DNA of 64,000 nucleotides, taken from Rhineura floridana. Taxonomy: Eukaryota; Chordata; Lepidosauria; Squamata; Rhineuridae. The stretch's first letter is position 1, and each line of letters opens with the position of its first letter. The stretch is taken from assembly GCF_030035675.1 (NCBI RefSeq), contig NC_084482.1:231293943-231357942 (forward strand), given 5' to 3'. Both the position numbers and the translations under genes were made by a program. Under the pieces are notes generated by a model, which was not told where the DNA came from, made no database searches, and worked only from the letters and a program-made list of their open reading frames with translations. Shown here piece after piece: positions 44,335-64,000 of the stretch.

Positions 44335-44505
44335 AAGGCACGCATGCGCAGCAGCAATGGGAAAAGAAGGGAGGAGAGTCTCCCAGACTGCAGCAGAGCC
44401 GCACTGCGCACGCGCCCCGCTTCCTCCCCTGCGCCACGCTCATGCGCATGCGGATAGTGCTGGAGAGGAGGGGGGGTAGAAATGGATCTGCGCGCATGCG
44501 CAGTC
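44335..44505. promoter_or_regulatory. CpG island with three NRF1-like motifs
   Basis: Palindromic NRF1-type sites occur at about 44,339-44,350 (cgcatgcgca), 44,440-44,453 (atgcgcatgcgg) and 44,490-44,503 (gcgcatgcgca). Downstream at 44,735-44,775 are CACGTG, CCAAT and a CRE-like gacgtgg. This is a typical TATA-less promoter set. No coding exon is recognised; an ATG frame at 44,895 ends at a donor-like AGG/GTGAGT at 44,963. Confidence 0.5.
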
Positions 44506-44999
44506 GCTGTCATCGGGCGTCGCGGGAGCCATGCTGAATTTACCCCCAAAGCGGGACCTCGGCGGGGGAGGGGTGTCGGTGTCGGTCAATCGGCTCCCCC
44601 CGAAAGGCTTCGCGCAGGGTTTTTTTCCCTCCACAGCCGCTGTGGCTCTTTTTTGGAGGAGGGGGGCAAAATCGCCCCATTTCCCCCCTAAAATAATCAT
44701 CCGGGCTTTTTGGAGGGGGGCATCGAGAGTGGTCACGTGACGGCAGGGAGCCAATCAGGGCACGTTGACGTGGACGACACTCGGATTCCCGCCTGGCCAT
44801 GGCGGCGGTTGGTTGGATATTTTTTTTTAAGAGTGAGTGCTTTATTATTTATCATTTTCCATCTGGAGGCCTAAATTAACCGGCATTAATCAAGATGGGG
44901 CTACTCGGATCGGGGCCGCCGAGGTCGCGCGACTTCGTCCTTCTCCTGATGGCGACCAATAGGGTGAGTCCTTTCTGTCCACGTGACGTTTCTAGGCGA

Positions 45000-47700
45000 G
45001 TGAAGGCGCTCCTTGCTGGGGAGAAAGAAATATCAGTCAAACTGTTCCTCCGGCCCCCGTTGGCACTGCTTGACCAATCAGGAGCGACGACGGGCGGTGG
45101 CTGTTTAAAGGGCCAGCTTCCTCATATGAAGGGAGAAGTTGGCTGTCACGTGGCACTTGACAATGGGACCCCCATTTTTATGTGGGGGGAGGAGGGGCGT
45201 CTTCCGAAGGGGGGGAAGTGCCCCCCCTGTCTTGTGGCACATTCCAGGCTCCTTTAAAGCTACAGTGATACAGAAGCTGTTTTTGAAAATGTCTTCTAGG
45301 AATTGGGGTAAATCTTAATCTGCCAGTTGGGCTTTTGGTTTGCAATAATTTTGTGGGGTGGTCTCTGTGCATAGCTTAATTTGGGTATTGGGGAATGAAT
45401 TCTTCGTTTTTGAAACTATAGGTGGGAGTAACGGGGGTTGTCTTGTCCTGCAAGGAAAGCTGGGGGAAGGAATGCTTTTGGGAGGGGCGGCGGCACTTGC
45501 ACCCCCGCAAAACGTTAAGGGCTTTGGGAGAGCGTCCAGTGCACCAGAACCTGGGCTTTGACCTTGCATCGGAGTCTGTGTTTGACCTTGACAAAACAGG
45601 ACACTTGCAGACAGCTCTGCAAAACCTTGGCTCATCTGTTATGCGTGTGGGGGGGTGATGCTGGTGGCTGTCCCGACCAAGCACTGGGGAGGGGGTGACC
45701 AGAGGTTTTTAATGGAAGGGGGGAGAGAGCGCTTTTTACTCTTGCGGTGAAATGAGGTTTGCCTGGCGCGCGCCCCCCCCAACATGGATGGAGCGAAACT
45801 GCTGTGTCATTCCTGCGTGAGGCAGCCGAGCAGGCCGTGGATTAGGGCAGGCGGGGCGAGGCCGCGGGGGAGCCGGCAGCACAAAGGGATTTTTTTAAAA
45901 AAGAGAGCTGGAGGCAGGATTTGGCTCCCTCTCCCCCCCCCCGGTTGATCCTCGTTTAGGAGGCGCTTTCATAAGTGGGGTGGGGGAGAGCATTGTTGTC
46001 CTCATGCAAAATGGCTGCGGGAGAGGGGCGGGGTGGAGACTGAACCGGGGGCGGTGGGGCACAGCACAGGCTTCCTAAACCCTAGTGGGGGGTGCGTGGG
46101 AATTGCCCTTCCCCACCCCTGACTTTGCAAAAGGCGGCGGGAAAAATCCCCTTTCAGCAAAAAGTGGGGCTGGCGCGCCTGTGCCAGGAGCGACTCCTTC
46201 TTCCTCCTCCTCCTCCTCCTCCTCCAGCACAATCCAGCTGTGTTCCCAGACTGGGGGGGCACCAGGTTGATGCTCCCCCTTCCCTGGGAGACTCCAGGCT
46301 GGGTCCCTCTTCAGGGAACGACGGAAGCACTGCCCTGGCCAGCCCCAAGTGCAAGCCCTCGGCAGACAGGCAGCAGCTGGCCCTGTTGCACGGGAGTCCA
46401 GGGAAGCTCCCAGGCCACCCCTTCCTCAGAGGCAGGCGGTGGAGGCGATGCCACCCGGGAAGGGGCCTGCTGCGTTCATCGCTCTCCGCCGGGGAGGGGA
46501 CGAGAGGCCAGCCTGGGCTTCGGCTGGAGGACGTGTGGGGGGCGAAGAAGGCGGCAGCAGTGGGGCATGAGTGCTGGGGTGCTTGTCCTGTTGGCGCTGC
46601 GGACCCCTCTGGGCTGACGTCCGCCCTTGGGGGTGGTGGGGAGCCCCGAGGCGGCCTGCGGAGGAGGCGGGCGTGACGTCAGCCGTGGCACAGGGGCCTG
46701 TGGCCTTGGGCTCGAGCGTGGGGCCTCGCTGGGGGGCGGCAGCTGGCGCTCGGGCTGCCCCAGGCGGGGAAGGCGGAGGACGCTTCGGGCTGTGCCCCCT
46801 CGGCCCTCTCCGACGGGGCGCCGCTGTGAGCTGCGGCCCTTGTCGCAGGAGAGGAGGCGGAGGCTTTTTCCGGGCAGGAGTTTTGCGGGGCTGCTTGAGG
46901 CAAAGCAGCCTGGAAGAAGAGCAGAAGGCGGCGGCGGCTGCGAGTCTGGCAGGGCCAGGCCTTGACCTCTCGTGTGAACAGCCCACGCGTGGTGGGAGTG
47001 GGGGGGTCCTCCTCATGGCCTGGCCTTGTTGTCATTCTCAGCAGGGGTGAGGAGGACCCTTTCCACGGAGGCTTCCCAACGAGGCCTCACCGCGTGGCTT
47101 GGTGTTCCCACCGCGCTGACGGGGGTGTTTTGGGACTGGCTCCGTGCAGGCGAGGGGCTCAGGTTTTGGCGGGAAGAGGACTCTGAGGGGAATCGTTTCC
47201 CTCTGGCTTTTCCCCTTTCGTAAACACACACGCTCTGCCCATATTTTCGCGGCCTGTTTGCTTTGCTTAGGTGAGTAGTGAAAACGGCGCATTCCCCGTC
47301 GGGAGGCTGCCGGGGAGGAGGCCGTTTGGACGGAGACGGCGGTGCCGCTGCCGCGCCTCATTGTTCGCCGGCTCCGCGCCCTGCTTTTTCTTCGCTGCCA
47401 CAAAATGGCGCTTCGCTCCTCTCCCCCTCCCTTCCCCCCGCGGTGAGCTGAGAACCACAACAACCAACGGCTGCTTCCCAACCGTCGCCCCGCCCCCACG
47501 TGACAGGGTGGCCAATCAAGAGGCAACGAATGGCAGGGCCATCCAATGCGTGAGCTGGCTGCCGGAGACGGCGGCGCAGGACAACACAACAGGAGGAGGA
47601 AAGGGGGAGAATGATGGATCGTAACGGGGCCCAATCGCCAGGCGGCGTCTCTCTCCTCTCCGCCCACTGGACCCTACTAAGCCGGCGAAGGGGTGTGGCT
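45000..47700. other. GC-rich upstream region of BRD2, no gene recognised
   Basis: High GC and frequent CpG with scattered CCAAT boxes (for example 45,074 and 47,513) and an E-box CACGTG near 47,498. Open frames of 100-200 codons on both strands have low-complexity composition and no recognisable domain. Probably regulatory and 5' flanking sequence of BRD2. Confidence 0.45.
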
Positions 47701-47732
47701 GGGCGGGATGGTGATGTCAGCGGCTCTTCGGG

Positions 47733-47762
47733 CCAATCGGAGTGGGGAGAGCGTCTATATAA
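47733..47762 (+). promoter_or_regulatory. BRD2 core promoter (CCAAT and TATA)
   Basis: CCAAT at 47,733-47,737 is followed by TATATAA at 47,756-47,762 in CpG-rich DNA. A start site would be expected near 47,785-47,795. GC boxes and further CCAAT boxes lie upstream. Confidence 0.65.
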
Positions 47763-47786
47763 GGGCGGTCGGGGGCAGTCCGAGAG

Positions 47787-48562
47787 GCGCCATTTCGCTG
47801 GAGCGGAGGAAGGGTCTGGGCCCGAGAGCGAAAGAGCGCGGGCAGGGGTGGGCGGACTCAATCCGGATCCATCCTCGCCGGGCGGCGCCCCCAGTCACCG
47901 GTCATCGTTGTTAGCCACCAGCTCGGCGGATCCTCCTCCCGGCTTCCGTAGCGGCCGCTTCCCCTCATCCACCCCATCTCCAAGGAGAGCAAAGGTGGAG
48001 CGCCGCCAGTAATCCCAGTACAATCCAGTGCCATCCGCGCCTCTTACCGCGACGGCTCGCTTGGGGAGCGGCGCTTCCGGACGCGGCAGGCTCCGAGGAG
48101 ACCGGGAAGCCCTCTATCGCTGCCATCCCTGCGAGGTCGGACCTCCCTCGGGTGGCTCCTAAGAGGGGACCCCCCTCAGTGCCCTGCAACTACAAAGGCC
48201 GCCATTTTACTAGCTTTTTATTCCGAGCATCCGTCTGGGGGGGCGGAGGAGGGGAGCCGCCCCCCTTTGGCCATGCAGTAGGTCGCCTGCCCCCTTCCCC
48301 AGCCCCACATAAAGCGGCGCCTGCCTGAGCCCCCATCCTTCCTCGTGGGGGGAGGGCTGCTATGCGCCCCTGAGCCCGGACGGCGCTTTTTCCCCCTGCG
48401 AGGCCGAGACACCCGAGCAAAGTGGGGGGGTTCCCCGAAGCCACGGAGGCGCCGGCGGCTGGAGCGGGACCGTCCCGGGAGACAGCCGGGGCCCCGCGAG
48501 GAGCAGCGGGAGGAGCTGCTCGCGCTGGTGCCGGCGGTGCCGCTGCTCCTGCCCCGGTAGGC
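47787..48562 (+). other. Predicted BRD2 5' UTR
   Basis: Stretch between the expected start site and the BRD2 ATG. About 780 bases if unspliced; long leaders are known for BRD2. A frame from an ATG at 48,422 is open and in phase with the BRD2 start, so a 47-residue extension is possible but has no conserved look (Ala/Gly-rich). Confidence 0.45.
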
Positions 48563-57147
<8,585 letters not shown>

Positions 57148-57950
57148 GCAGGCTGGCGGCGGTGGCAAGGTGGAGGCGGCGGGCGGGCGGCATGTTCAGA
57201 AAAGGTTCTGCAGGACCAGAACTGCTGAGAACTGCACGATGGCAGACGGACGGGCGGGCGGACGGGCTCCCCCTCCCCCTCCAGCTGGGCACGGGCCGGA
57301 AGGCTCCTGCGGCTGGCTGGCTGGCTGGCTGGCAGCTTCTCTGTTCCCTCCTTCGGGCCCCAGGATGAGAGGTGGCCTCCTGTGTTCGTGCTGTGGTGTG
57401 GGGCACCCTGACTCTGTACAGTTTGCTCCAGCAAAGTGGGGGGGGGGGCGGTGTTTTACTGTTTTGGTTGAATCTTAAGACACAAACTTGTGGTTTTTAT
57501 AAAAGCGTTTAGCAAGTTTTGGTTTTGTGACGCTCCTTTCCTGGAAGGACAGGTAGAGGAACCGCTTTGGGGGCTGTGTGCACCCCACTGGCTTGGACGT
57601 GGAGAGGAGACGTCCCCTCCTCGTACTCTCCCCCTGGCGCTCAAGGGGCTCTTTTTATTTATTTTTAACTTCTGTTTCTCGTTGGTGGCTTTTCCTAGGA
57701 TCTGGAGTGAGTGCAACTGTGTATGTACCTGGCCAAACTCGAGACAGCATGTTCTTCACCCCTCAAGGGAGGCTGGTCATGGGGAGGGGGTGGCCCTCTT
57801 GAGTTTTTTATGTTGACTGTACATTTTCCTTTTCCACTTCCATTTTTATTCCCCTTGCCTGTGTCCACCTTCTAGGGTCTGTTACATCTTATTGTATGTT
57901 AAATCCTCTGGTTCTTTAAACATGTAAATAAAATAAAATTATACAGTGTG
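57148..57950 (+). other. BRD2 3' UTR
   Basis: From the stop codon to about 20 bases past the polyadenylation signal. Contains a (ggct) run near 57,313-57,332. No open frame of note. Confidence 0.7.
57927..57937 (+). terminator. BRD2 polyadenylation signal
   Basis: Two overlapping AATAAA hexamers; a GT-rich stretch (cagtgtggtgtgg) follows within 10-20 bases, as in strong poly(A) sites. Confidence 0.75.
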
Positions 57951-58743
57951 GTGTGGACTTGAGTTGGGAAGGAGGCAAGTCTTAGCGTTATTTATTTCAG
58001 CTTGCAGGCAAACAGCCTTACAGAGCTCTGACTGTCAGCCCCACTTCCCTGGGTCAGTGATCTCGCCCCCTCCCTCCAGCTGCTGCCTGGGGCTCCACTG
58101 CTGAGCAGGGCCTGTTGCAGGCACCCTTGCCTCCCACGTAGACAGGCAGCGCTCTGTTGGCATTTCTAAACACAGCCTGCTAGGTTAGGCTGAGGGGGCC
58201 CTTGGCCCAGAAGATGCTGTGCCTGCGCGAGATGCATTTTGGGGATGGCATGGATCCTCCTCTGCTTGTTTCTATTTCCATGGCGTAAGCCTCAAGCAGT
58301 TTTCAAACCTTTTCAGAGTCATCCCACCTTCACTTCAAAAACGTGTTTGGCTTAATATATTCAGTTTATCTCCCTTAATCATGTATGTGTTGCTGTAGCA
58401 ACCCCCCTTAGGTTCAGGCGGCCGTCTAGTGGTGGCTTCCAATTCTAGCTGGAGACCATTACTATAAAACATGGCCATAGTGAGGCCCTGGAGAGGAGAA
58501 GAGATAGGAGGAGCCATGCAGATTGCACCCTGCAGAGACTGTAGACTTTGCATGCATCGTTGCTGAGGGGGAAAACCCCACAGAAGTCCTGCAGGTGCAG
58601 CCCAGGGAGGCAACTCTCCCCACTGCCCACAAATGAAAGAGTTTTGTGGAGCTTAATTTCAGCGTTCCTGTCCTCCAGCCACTTGTGTTTTGCTAAAGGC
58701 AACAAAGTGCTTATGGGGGATCCTTGTACCTGCTAGCTTTATT
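57951..58743. other. Intergenic stretch, no gene seen
   Basis: Unique-looking sequence after BRD2. No repeat family or exon recognised. Confidence 0.35.
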
Positions 58744-58950
58744 TCATAGAATCATAAAATAATAAATGTTGGAAGGCATCTATAAGGCGATTGAGTCCAA
58801 CCCCCAGGAAATAGGCTTTCCTTCATTGGAGAAATTTAAGCTCAGGCTGGGCAGACATACTATAGTTGCCTCGTGCTTTGATTTGGATCCCTGCGTTGAG
58901 CAGGGGGTTGGGCTGGATGGCCTTATAGGCCCCTTCCGACTACTATGACT
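58744..58950 (+). mobile_element. CR1 LINE 3' end
   Basis: Carries ttcattggagaaatttaagc, gagcagggggttgggctgga and tggccttataggccccttcc, the CR1 terminal region. Confidence 0.6.
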
Positions 58951-59129
58951 CTTATGTCCTACGTGACCTCACAAAATGGTTCTAAAGAGAACTACACCAC
59001 AATAAGGCGGAAATAATCAGAAATATTCTCAGTTACACACCAAGAATTACTTTTAAGGATTAGGCAGCTACACATCTGAGACTGTTGTATTTGTTTCATT
59101 GTGGGTGTGTTCTGCAACGGTGGTGATGG

Positions 59130-59365
59130 TGGTGGTAGTAATATAGAGTTGGAAGCAGCCTACAAGGCCATCAAGTCCAGCCCCCTGCTCCATGCAGGGT
59201 TCCATTGTATCAGGTTTTCCCTGATACTTGAAATTTGGCTTCTTGCAACTTGAGCCCATTATATGACAACGTTTCATGTACTTGAGTGCTGTCACTACTT
59301 CAGTCTCTCTTCGTAGGGCTTTGTTTCCAGTCCCTTGATCCTCTTCTAAAATAAAGGTCTGCCCC
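59130..59365 (-). mobile_element. CR1 LINE 3' fragment
   Basis: The complement of the CR1 end is visible (agagttggaagcagcctaca, catcaagtccagccccctgc). The 3' terminus is at the left. Confidence 0.55.
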
Positions 59366-59449
59366 GCTCTGGGGCCCACGGGCGTAGTGGCAGTGGATGG
59401 CATGCCCCTTCCCTGCCTCCTGTCTCCCCTTATTTGGGCAGGATCTGAC

Positions 59450-59560
59450 CCATGGCAAAGCTACAAGGCAGTTGCTTTGGTTTGGATCCCTGCATCGAGC
59501 AGAGGGGGTTGGACTTGATGGCCTTATAGGCCCCTTCCAACTCTGCTATGATTCTATGAA
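59450..59560 (+). mobile_element. CR1 LINE 3' end
   Basis: gggggttggacttgatggcc and ctgctatgattctatgaatg, the final part of CR1. Confidence 0.65.
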
Positions 59561-60189
59561 TGGAGCACACCCCATCTCCACAGATGCAAGAGGTCAAAGC
59601 TGCCTACAAACATTTCCAATGCTACCAACTTTGTCGTTCTAAAGTTAGTAATTTTTACATTTTTAAAAAATCCCTCAAGAAATGACATCCATAACTTGAA
59701 AACGGGGAAAGAAAACATTGCAAACGTATCCCAGGATTTAGAGGAACTTGACAATCCACCTAAAGTAAAAGCCCCAATTAACTACTTTATACTTAAACCA
59801 ACAAAAATAAACTTTGAAAATATTTCACCTCTCTTTAAACAATATATTTTCAACCTGGATGAGGGGGGAATTATCCTGCCCTTCCTCCCACACGCCCCAT
59901 GGCTTTTGAACATGAAGGCCTAGTCTAGAGGCCCCCACCCCATTTCTCCCCCTTTCTGTTACGTTTGGGGTTCCCCCCCCATTGCTTCCTGAAAGTGAAG
60001 GTCTGACCCTGAAAGGAATGCAGGAATTAATGGGAAGGGAAGTGTGGATTGTGAGGCACACAATGAGCTCCCAAGTGGCTTGCCCTCAGGCTGGCCTGCT
60101 CTGAGGGGAATAGGTTTTCCCGCCATTTTCAAACTTCAGCCCCCTTGATCTCCCCCTCCTTACTTTAGGGGCCCAAGAAGTTAATTAGT

Positions 60190-60485
60190 AAGGAGGAACA
60201 TGGGTGATGCCACCCCAATTTCTGTGCTCGCAGGTAGAGGGAAGTATAGCCATGGTATAGGAACAGGAAGCCAGATTTTGGCTGAACATCAGGAAAAAGA
60301 TACTAACTCTTAGAACGGTATGACAATGGAACCAATGACCTATGGAAATGGTGGGCTCTCCTACCCTCGAGGCCTTCAAGAGGCAGCTATATAGCCACCT
60401 GTTCGGTATGCTTTAATTTGAGCAGGGGGTTGGACTTGATGCCCTTATAGGCCCCTTCCAACTCCACTATTCTCCAATTCTATGA
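60190..60485 (+). mobile_element. Composite of L2-like and CR1 3' fragments
   Basis: 60,197-60,255 (gggtgatgccaccccaattt) matches the L2-like text at 61.27-61.33 kb. From about 60,265 it is a CR1 3' end (gattttggctgaacatcagg, gttggacttgatgcccttat). Confidence 0.55.
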
Positions 60486-60559
60486 ACTTGAAATGCCCCA
60501 GTTGCAGCCATTTGGGCTTTTGAGGAAAGGGGGGAGGTGAGGAGCAACAATATTACTAG

Positions 60560-60900
60560 GGAAATAAGGGCTCGGGCCCCATTTGTTTAGGGGTTTGTAT
60601 CGACACAAGAGCCTTAAACCTGGCTCAGTCAGTAGTATGTTGGCAGCCAGTACAGAAGTTCAAACAGAGGTGTCACATGCTCTCTGTCCCCATCAGCAGT
60701 CCAGCTGTTTTGTCTCTAAACTGTTCTGGGATGGCATCACCCCTTTAACCCAGTCTAAAAATACTGTAAAAAAAAACAACCCATGAAGGCCACAATTGAG
60801 TGAGCCACGTTCCCTTCCCTGGGCAGGGAGTTCCACAGTTGAGATGCCACTGGGAAAAAGGTCCTCCTCTGGTTGGCATCCTAAGAAGACCTTAACAGAC
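60560..60900 (-). mobile_element. L2-group LINE remnant
   Basis: The + strand shows the complement of an L2 ORF2 end region (gagccttaaacctggctcag, gttggcagccagtacagaag). Strongly eroded. Confidence 0.35.
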
Positions 60901-61259
60901 GAGGAGAGGCATCTGCGAGAAAACCATTCTTGGGCTCAGCGTGCTGGCTAGGACGATAAGAGCTGTAATCCAGGCTATGTAATCCTAGACAATGCTGGGC
61001 TTTAAGGGTGACAGCAGGGCGAGAGCCTGTGTGAAGGGGAAAGGGGCCAGGTGCCTCCAGAGAGAGAGTCTGCAACTGGCAGAAGGCTGACCCTCCCAGG
61101 TGTGAGAATGGAGGGTGGGGAGAGTAGATGTGCCCTGTGTGAAAAATACTGAGCAAGTCTGGTGGTTTCCAGTTCTCTCAGATGTGTACTGGGATAACTG
61201 GTTCTGGCAGTCTTTGTTGGTGGGCCCTTGCTGTGGCCACATCAGGTGTTTAGGAGGAG

Positions 61260-62440
61260 TCTTGGGAGGGGGGAACATGGGTGATGCCACCCCAATTTCA
61301 GTCATCACGAACAGAGGGAGGTATGGCCATGGGGATGTTGTGAATTGCCATAGAAGACGAGGGCAAGGCTATCTATGCCTTGTTCCTTGCTGCCACTCCT
61401 CCCATGGATGGGTTCCTTGTTGCTCATCTGCTGTGCCTGCTGGCCTGTGTGCGCTGTTGTTTAACACCAGATCAGTACACAAGAAGACCACACTCATCCA
61501 TGATTTGATCATGGATGAAGGTGCCAGTTTGGTGTTCAGTATCAAGACCTGGGTGGGTGAGCTTGGAGGAGTTGATCTGACCCACCTTTGCCCACCTGGA
61601 TACTTGGTGCAGCACCCAGCACAGGCTGCATGGCTGGGGGGGGGAGAGTTGCTGTGGTCTACAGAACTTCCATCTCTGTCACCAGGACTGTGAGGGCCTC
61701 ACCTGGTGTTGGGCAGAGGAGGCAGTAAACTAGGGTTGCTGCTGGTGTACCATCCACCCTGCTGCCCGGCAGCTTCTCTGACCCAGCTCGTGGAGGTCAT
61801 CTCGGCTGTGGCGTTGGAAGAACGATAGTGCTGGGTGATTTCAATGTCCATGCTGAAGCTGCCTCTAGTATTCCGGCTCGCGACTTCATGGCCTCCATGA
61901 CGACCATGGGGCTGTCTCAAGTTGTCAGTGGCCCAACACATAGGGCAGGGCACACCCTCGACTTGGTTTTTGCTCCAGATGGAGGAAGGGGTGGTCTGGA
62001 GATAGGGTGTGTGGAGATGTCACCCCATTGTCATGGTCAGATCACTTTCTGGTGAAGTTCAGACTTATGGCTCCTATCCTTCCAGCAGGGGTGGTGGACA
62101 GATTAAGATGGTCCGCCCCTGGAGCCTAATGGAATCCACTGGATTCCTGAATGCCCTGGGGGAGTTCCCTGTAGATAGAGCAGGTGACCCTGTTGAAACC
62201 CTTGTCACGCTGTGGAACAGCGAGGCACATCGGGCTCTTGCCATGGTTGCTCCTGAGTGCCCTCTCCGGCATTGTGGAGCCCGGTTTGCACCTTGGTACA
62301 CCAGTGAGTTAAGGGCAATGAAACAGGCTGGACGACGGCTAGAGCGCAAGTGGCGAAAGACGTGCTGTGAGGCTGACTGGGCACGAGTAAAACATTATAA
62401 CCGTGCAGCTCTTCTGAAATCTGGAATATTCTGAGAGGAA
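61260..62440 (+). mobile_element. L2-group LINE, endonuclease region
   Basis: Encodes parts of an AP-type endonuclease: LLFNTRSVHKKTTLIHDL, then WVGELGGVDLTHLCPPGY (about 61.45-61.6 kb). LGDFNVHAEAASSIPARDF and GPTHRAGHTLDLVFAPDG (about 61.83-61.98 kb) come next, then the linker toward reverse transcriptase (APWYTSELRAMKQAGRRL). Stops and frameshifts separate these pieces, and the reverse transcriptase itself is missing. Clade assignment (L2 or a near relative) is by resemblance. Confidence 0.7.
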
Positions 62441-62851
62441 ATGTTTCATTTTCATGCCTTCAAAAAATAAAGAAGTCTGCTTATCTTCTGGTCAACTTTC
62501 CACTGTTGGTGGTTGTGAGCTGATCCACTTTAAAAACCACCAGAAACAACATTATTTTTGGACCCCCCCCCCCCAAGATCTACACTTAACTGTTGGAAAG
62601 GTAAGTGACAAAACAGACATAATGATGATTAGACACTGAAGCAATTTCACAGATAAACCCGATACCTGCCATTATATGGACTCATCCGAATGACATGAAG
62701 GAATCAGAGCAAAGCAACTTGTTCTCCCAGCAGTTCAATGCTCTTAGCAATGGGTCTTTATCAAAACTACATTTAAAGTTTGGTTATGGACCTAAATCTG
62801 AGTGTGTGGGTGCCACATGCCTTTCAAAAGGGACATTTTTAATTAGTTGAA

Positions 62852-63506
62852 TCAGGAAGGGTAAAGCTGAGAATGAGATGAAGTTAGTGAGAGATGCTAA
62901 AAGCAACAAAAAGGCTTTCTTCAGGTACGTCCATAGTAAAAGACAAAAAGGAATGGTGGTGCAGCTACTCAATGAGGATGGCAAAATGACAACAGATGAC
63001 AAAGAAAAGGCAGAAGTGCTCAATCTTCTCCCAAAAAAGGGTCTGTGACCCTCCCAGGAAACATGCAGTAGAAGGGGCAGGATTGGAGCTTGAGATTGAT
63101 AGGCAAATGGTCAAGGAATACCTAATCACTTTGAATGAGTTCAAATCTCCAGGGCCTGATAAACTGCATCCTAGAGTATTGAAGGAACTGGCTGAAGGAC
63201 TCTAGGAAACACTGTCTACTCTCTTTGCGAAATCATGGAGGACTGCTGAAGTGCCAGATGACTGGAGGAGAGCTAATGTCCCTATTTTCAAAAAGGAGGA
63301 ACCTGGGAACTACAGACCAGTCAGCCTGACATCGATCCCTGGGGAAATTATGGAACAGATTATAAAGCAGTCAGTCTGTCAGCACCTTGAAAACAATGCA
63401 GTGAGTACTAGGAGCCAACATAGATCTATGAAGCATAAATCCTGCCAGACTAATTTTTGATCATTTTTTGATTGGGTAACCTCCCTGGTAGACTGTGGGA
63501 ATGAAC
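62852..63506 (+). mobile_element. CR1 LINE, start of reverse transcriptase
   Basis: Repeats the text of the CR1 at 29.3-29.77 kb and goes further: PGPDKLHPRVLKELAEGL near 63.2 kb, DDWRRANVPIFKKEEPGNYR near 63.3 kb and VSLTSIPGEIMEQIIKQ near 63.35 kb. Frames are broken by an internal deletion near 63.03 kb and stops. It is cut on the right by a BovB fragment. Confidence 0.75.
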
Positions 63507-64000
63507 CTCCCTGTTGAGAGCTTGTAAGTTCAGGTCTGTGGCTTCCTTGATGGAATCAATCCATCTCTTATTTAGACTTCCTCTTTTTCTACTCCATTCT
63601 GTTTTTCCCAGCATTATTCTCTTTTCTAGTGAATCATGTCTTCTCATGATGTGTCCAAAGTATGATAACCTTAGTTTCAACATTTTAGCATCAAGTGATA
63701 GTTCTGGTTTAATTTGATCTAACACCCAATTTTTTTTTTTTTTTTGGAGTCCATGGTATGCGCAAAGCTCTCCTCCAGCACAATTTCAAATGAGTTGATT
63801 TTTCTCTTATCCACCTTTTTCACAGTCCAACTTTCACATCCATACATAGAGATTGGAAATGCCATGGACTGAATGATCCTGACTTTGGTGTTCAGTGATA
63901 CGTCTTTGCATTTGAGGATCTTTTCTAGTTCTCTCACAGCTGCCCTCCCCAGTCTTAGCCTTCTTCTGATTTCTTGACTATTGTCTCCATTTTGGTTAAT
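63507..64000 (-). mobile_element. BovB/RTE LINE, runs off the window
   Basis: The - strand encodes MYGCESWTVKKVDKRK, LDQIKPELSLDAKMLKLRLS, MRRHDSLEKRIMLGKTEW and NKRWIDSIKEATDLNLQ. Same segment as the copies at 10.8 and 27.8 kb; a T-run at 63,730 marks a local indel. Confidence 0.8.

Noticed and set aside
46092-47016. Long open frames (190-200 codons) on both strands upstream of BRD2
   Set aside because: Low-complexity, GC-driven composition, no domain and no consistent splice sites; overlapping frames on both strands are equally open.
61115-62434. Frames resembling a host exonuclease/endonuclease gene
   Set aside because: Motif order and broken frames are those of a LINE endonuclease.

Overview
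The window is nuclear DNA of a vertebrate, most likely a squamate reptile (lizard or snake). Three intron-containing host genes can be read from splice sites and protein family resemblance: BRD2 on the + strand, and the two chains of the class II peptide-loading chaperone, DMA and DMB, on the - strand. BRD2-DMA-DMB is the neighbourhood known from bird MHC regions. The squamate call rests on the repeats: BovB-type RTE LINEs, a 5S-rRNA-derived SINE and tRNA-derived SINEs with BovB-like tails, several CR1 and L2-group LINEs, and L1-like elements. No search could be run, so family names are from recognition only.

Layout. 1-506: last exon of an unrecognised + strand gene. 507-5.5 kb: intergenic, with several tRNA-derived SINEs. 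5.5-12.9 kb: DMB (-), whose long fourth intron carries a solo LTR; its class II SXY promoter module lies at 13.39-13.43 kb. 13.7-17.8 kb: intergenic. 17.8-23.1 kb: DMA (-), with its SXY module at 23.22-23.26 kb. 23.4-40.1 kb: repeat-rich block holding two inverted, nearly identical fragments of a Gypsy-type retrotransposon with integrase before reverse transcriptase (Gmr1-like order), two L1-derived elements that carry only ORF1, an interrupted CR1, BovB, L2 and solo LTRs. 40.2-41.1 kb and 44.1-47.7 kb: CpG-rich DNA with no recognisable gene. 47.7-57.95 kb: BRD2 (+), with TATA/CCAAT promoter, 12 coding exons and polyadenylation signal. 58-64 kb: CR1, L2 and BovB LINE fragments.

How the genes work together. 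DMA and DMB encode the two subunits of one heterodimer that edits peptides on class II molecules in late endosomes. Both carry an X-box/Y-box pair with the same 19-base X2-to-Y spacing, as expected for co-regulation through RFX/CREB/NF-Y and CIITA. BRD2 is a BET chromatin reader that is linked to this region but not part of the antigen pathway. The most interesting points for follow-up are the ORF1-only L1 family, the Gmr1-like element beside the DMA promoter, the paired SXY modules, a candidate poison exon in BRD2 and an orphan CpG island with three NRF1-like motifs.
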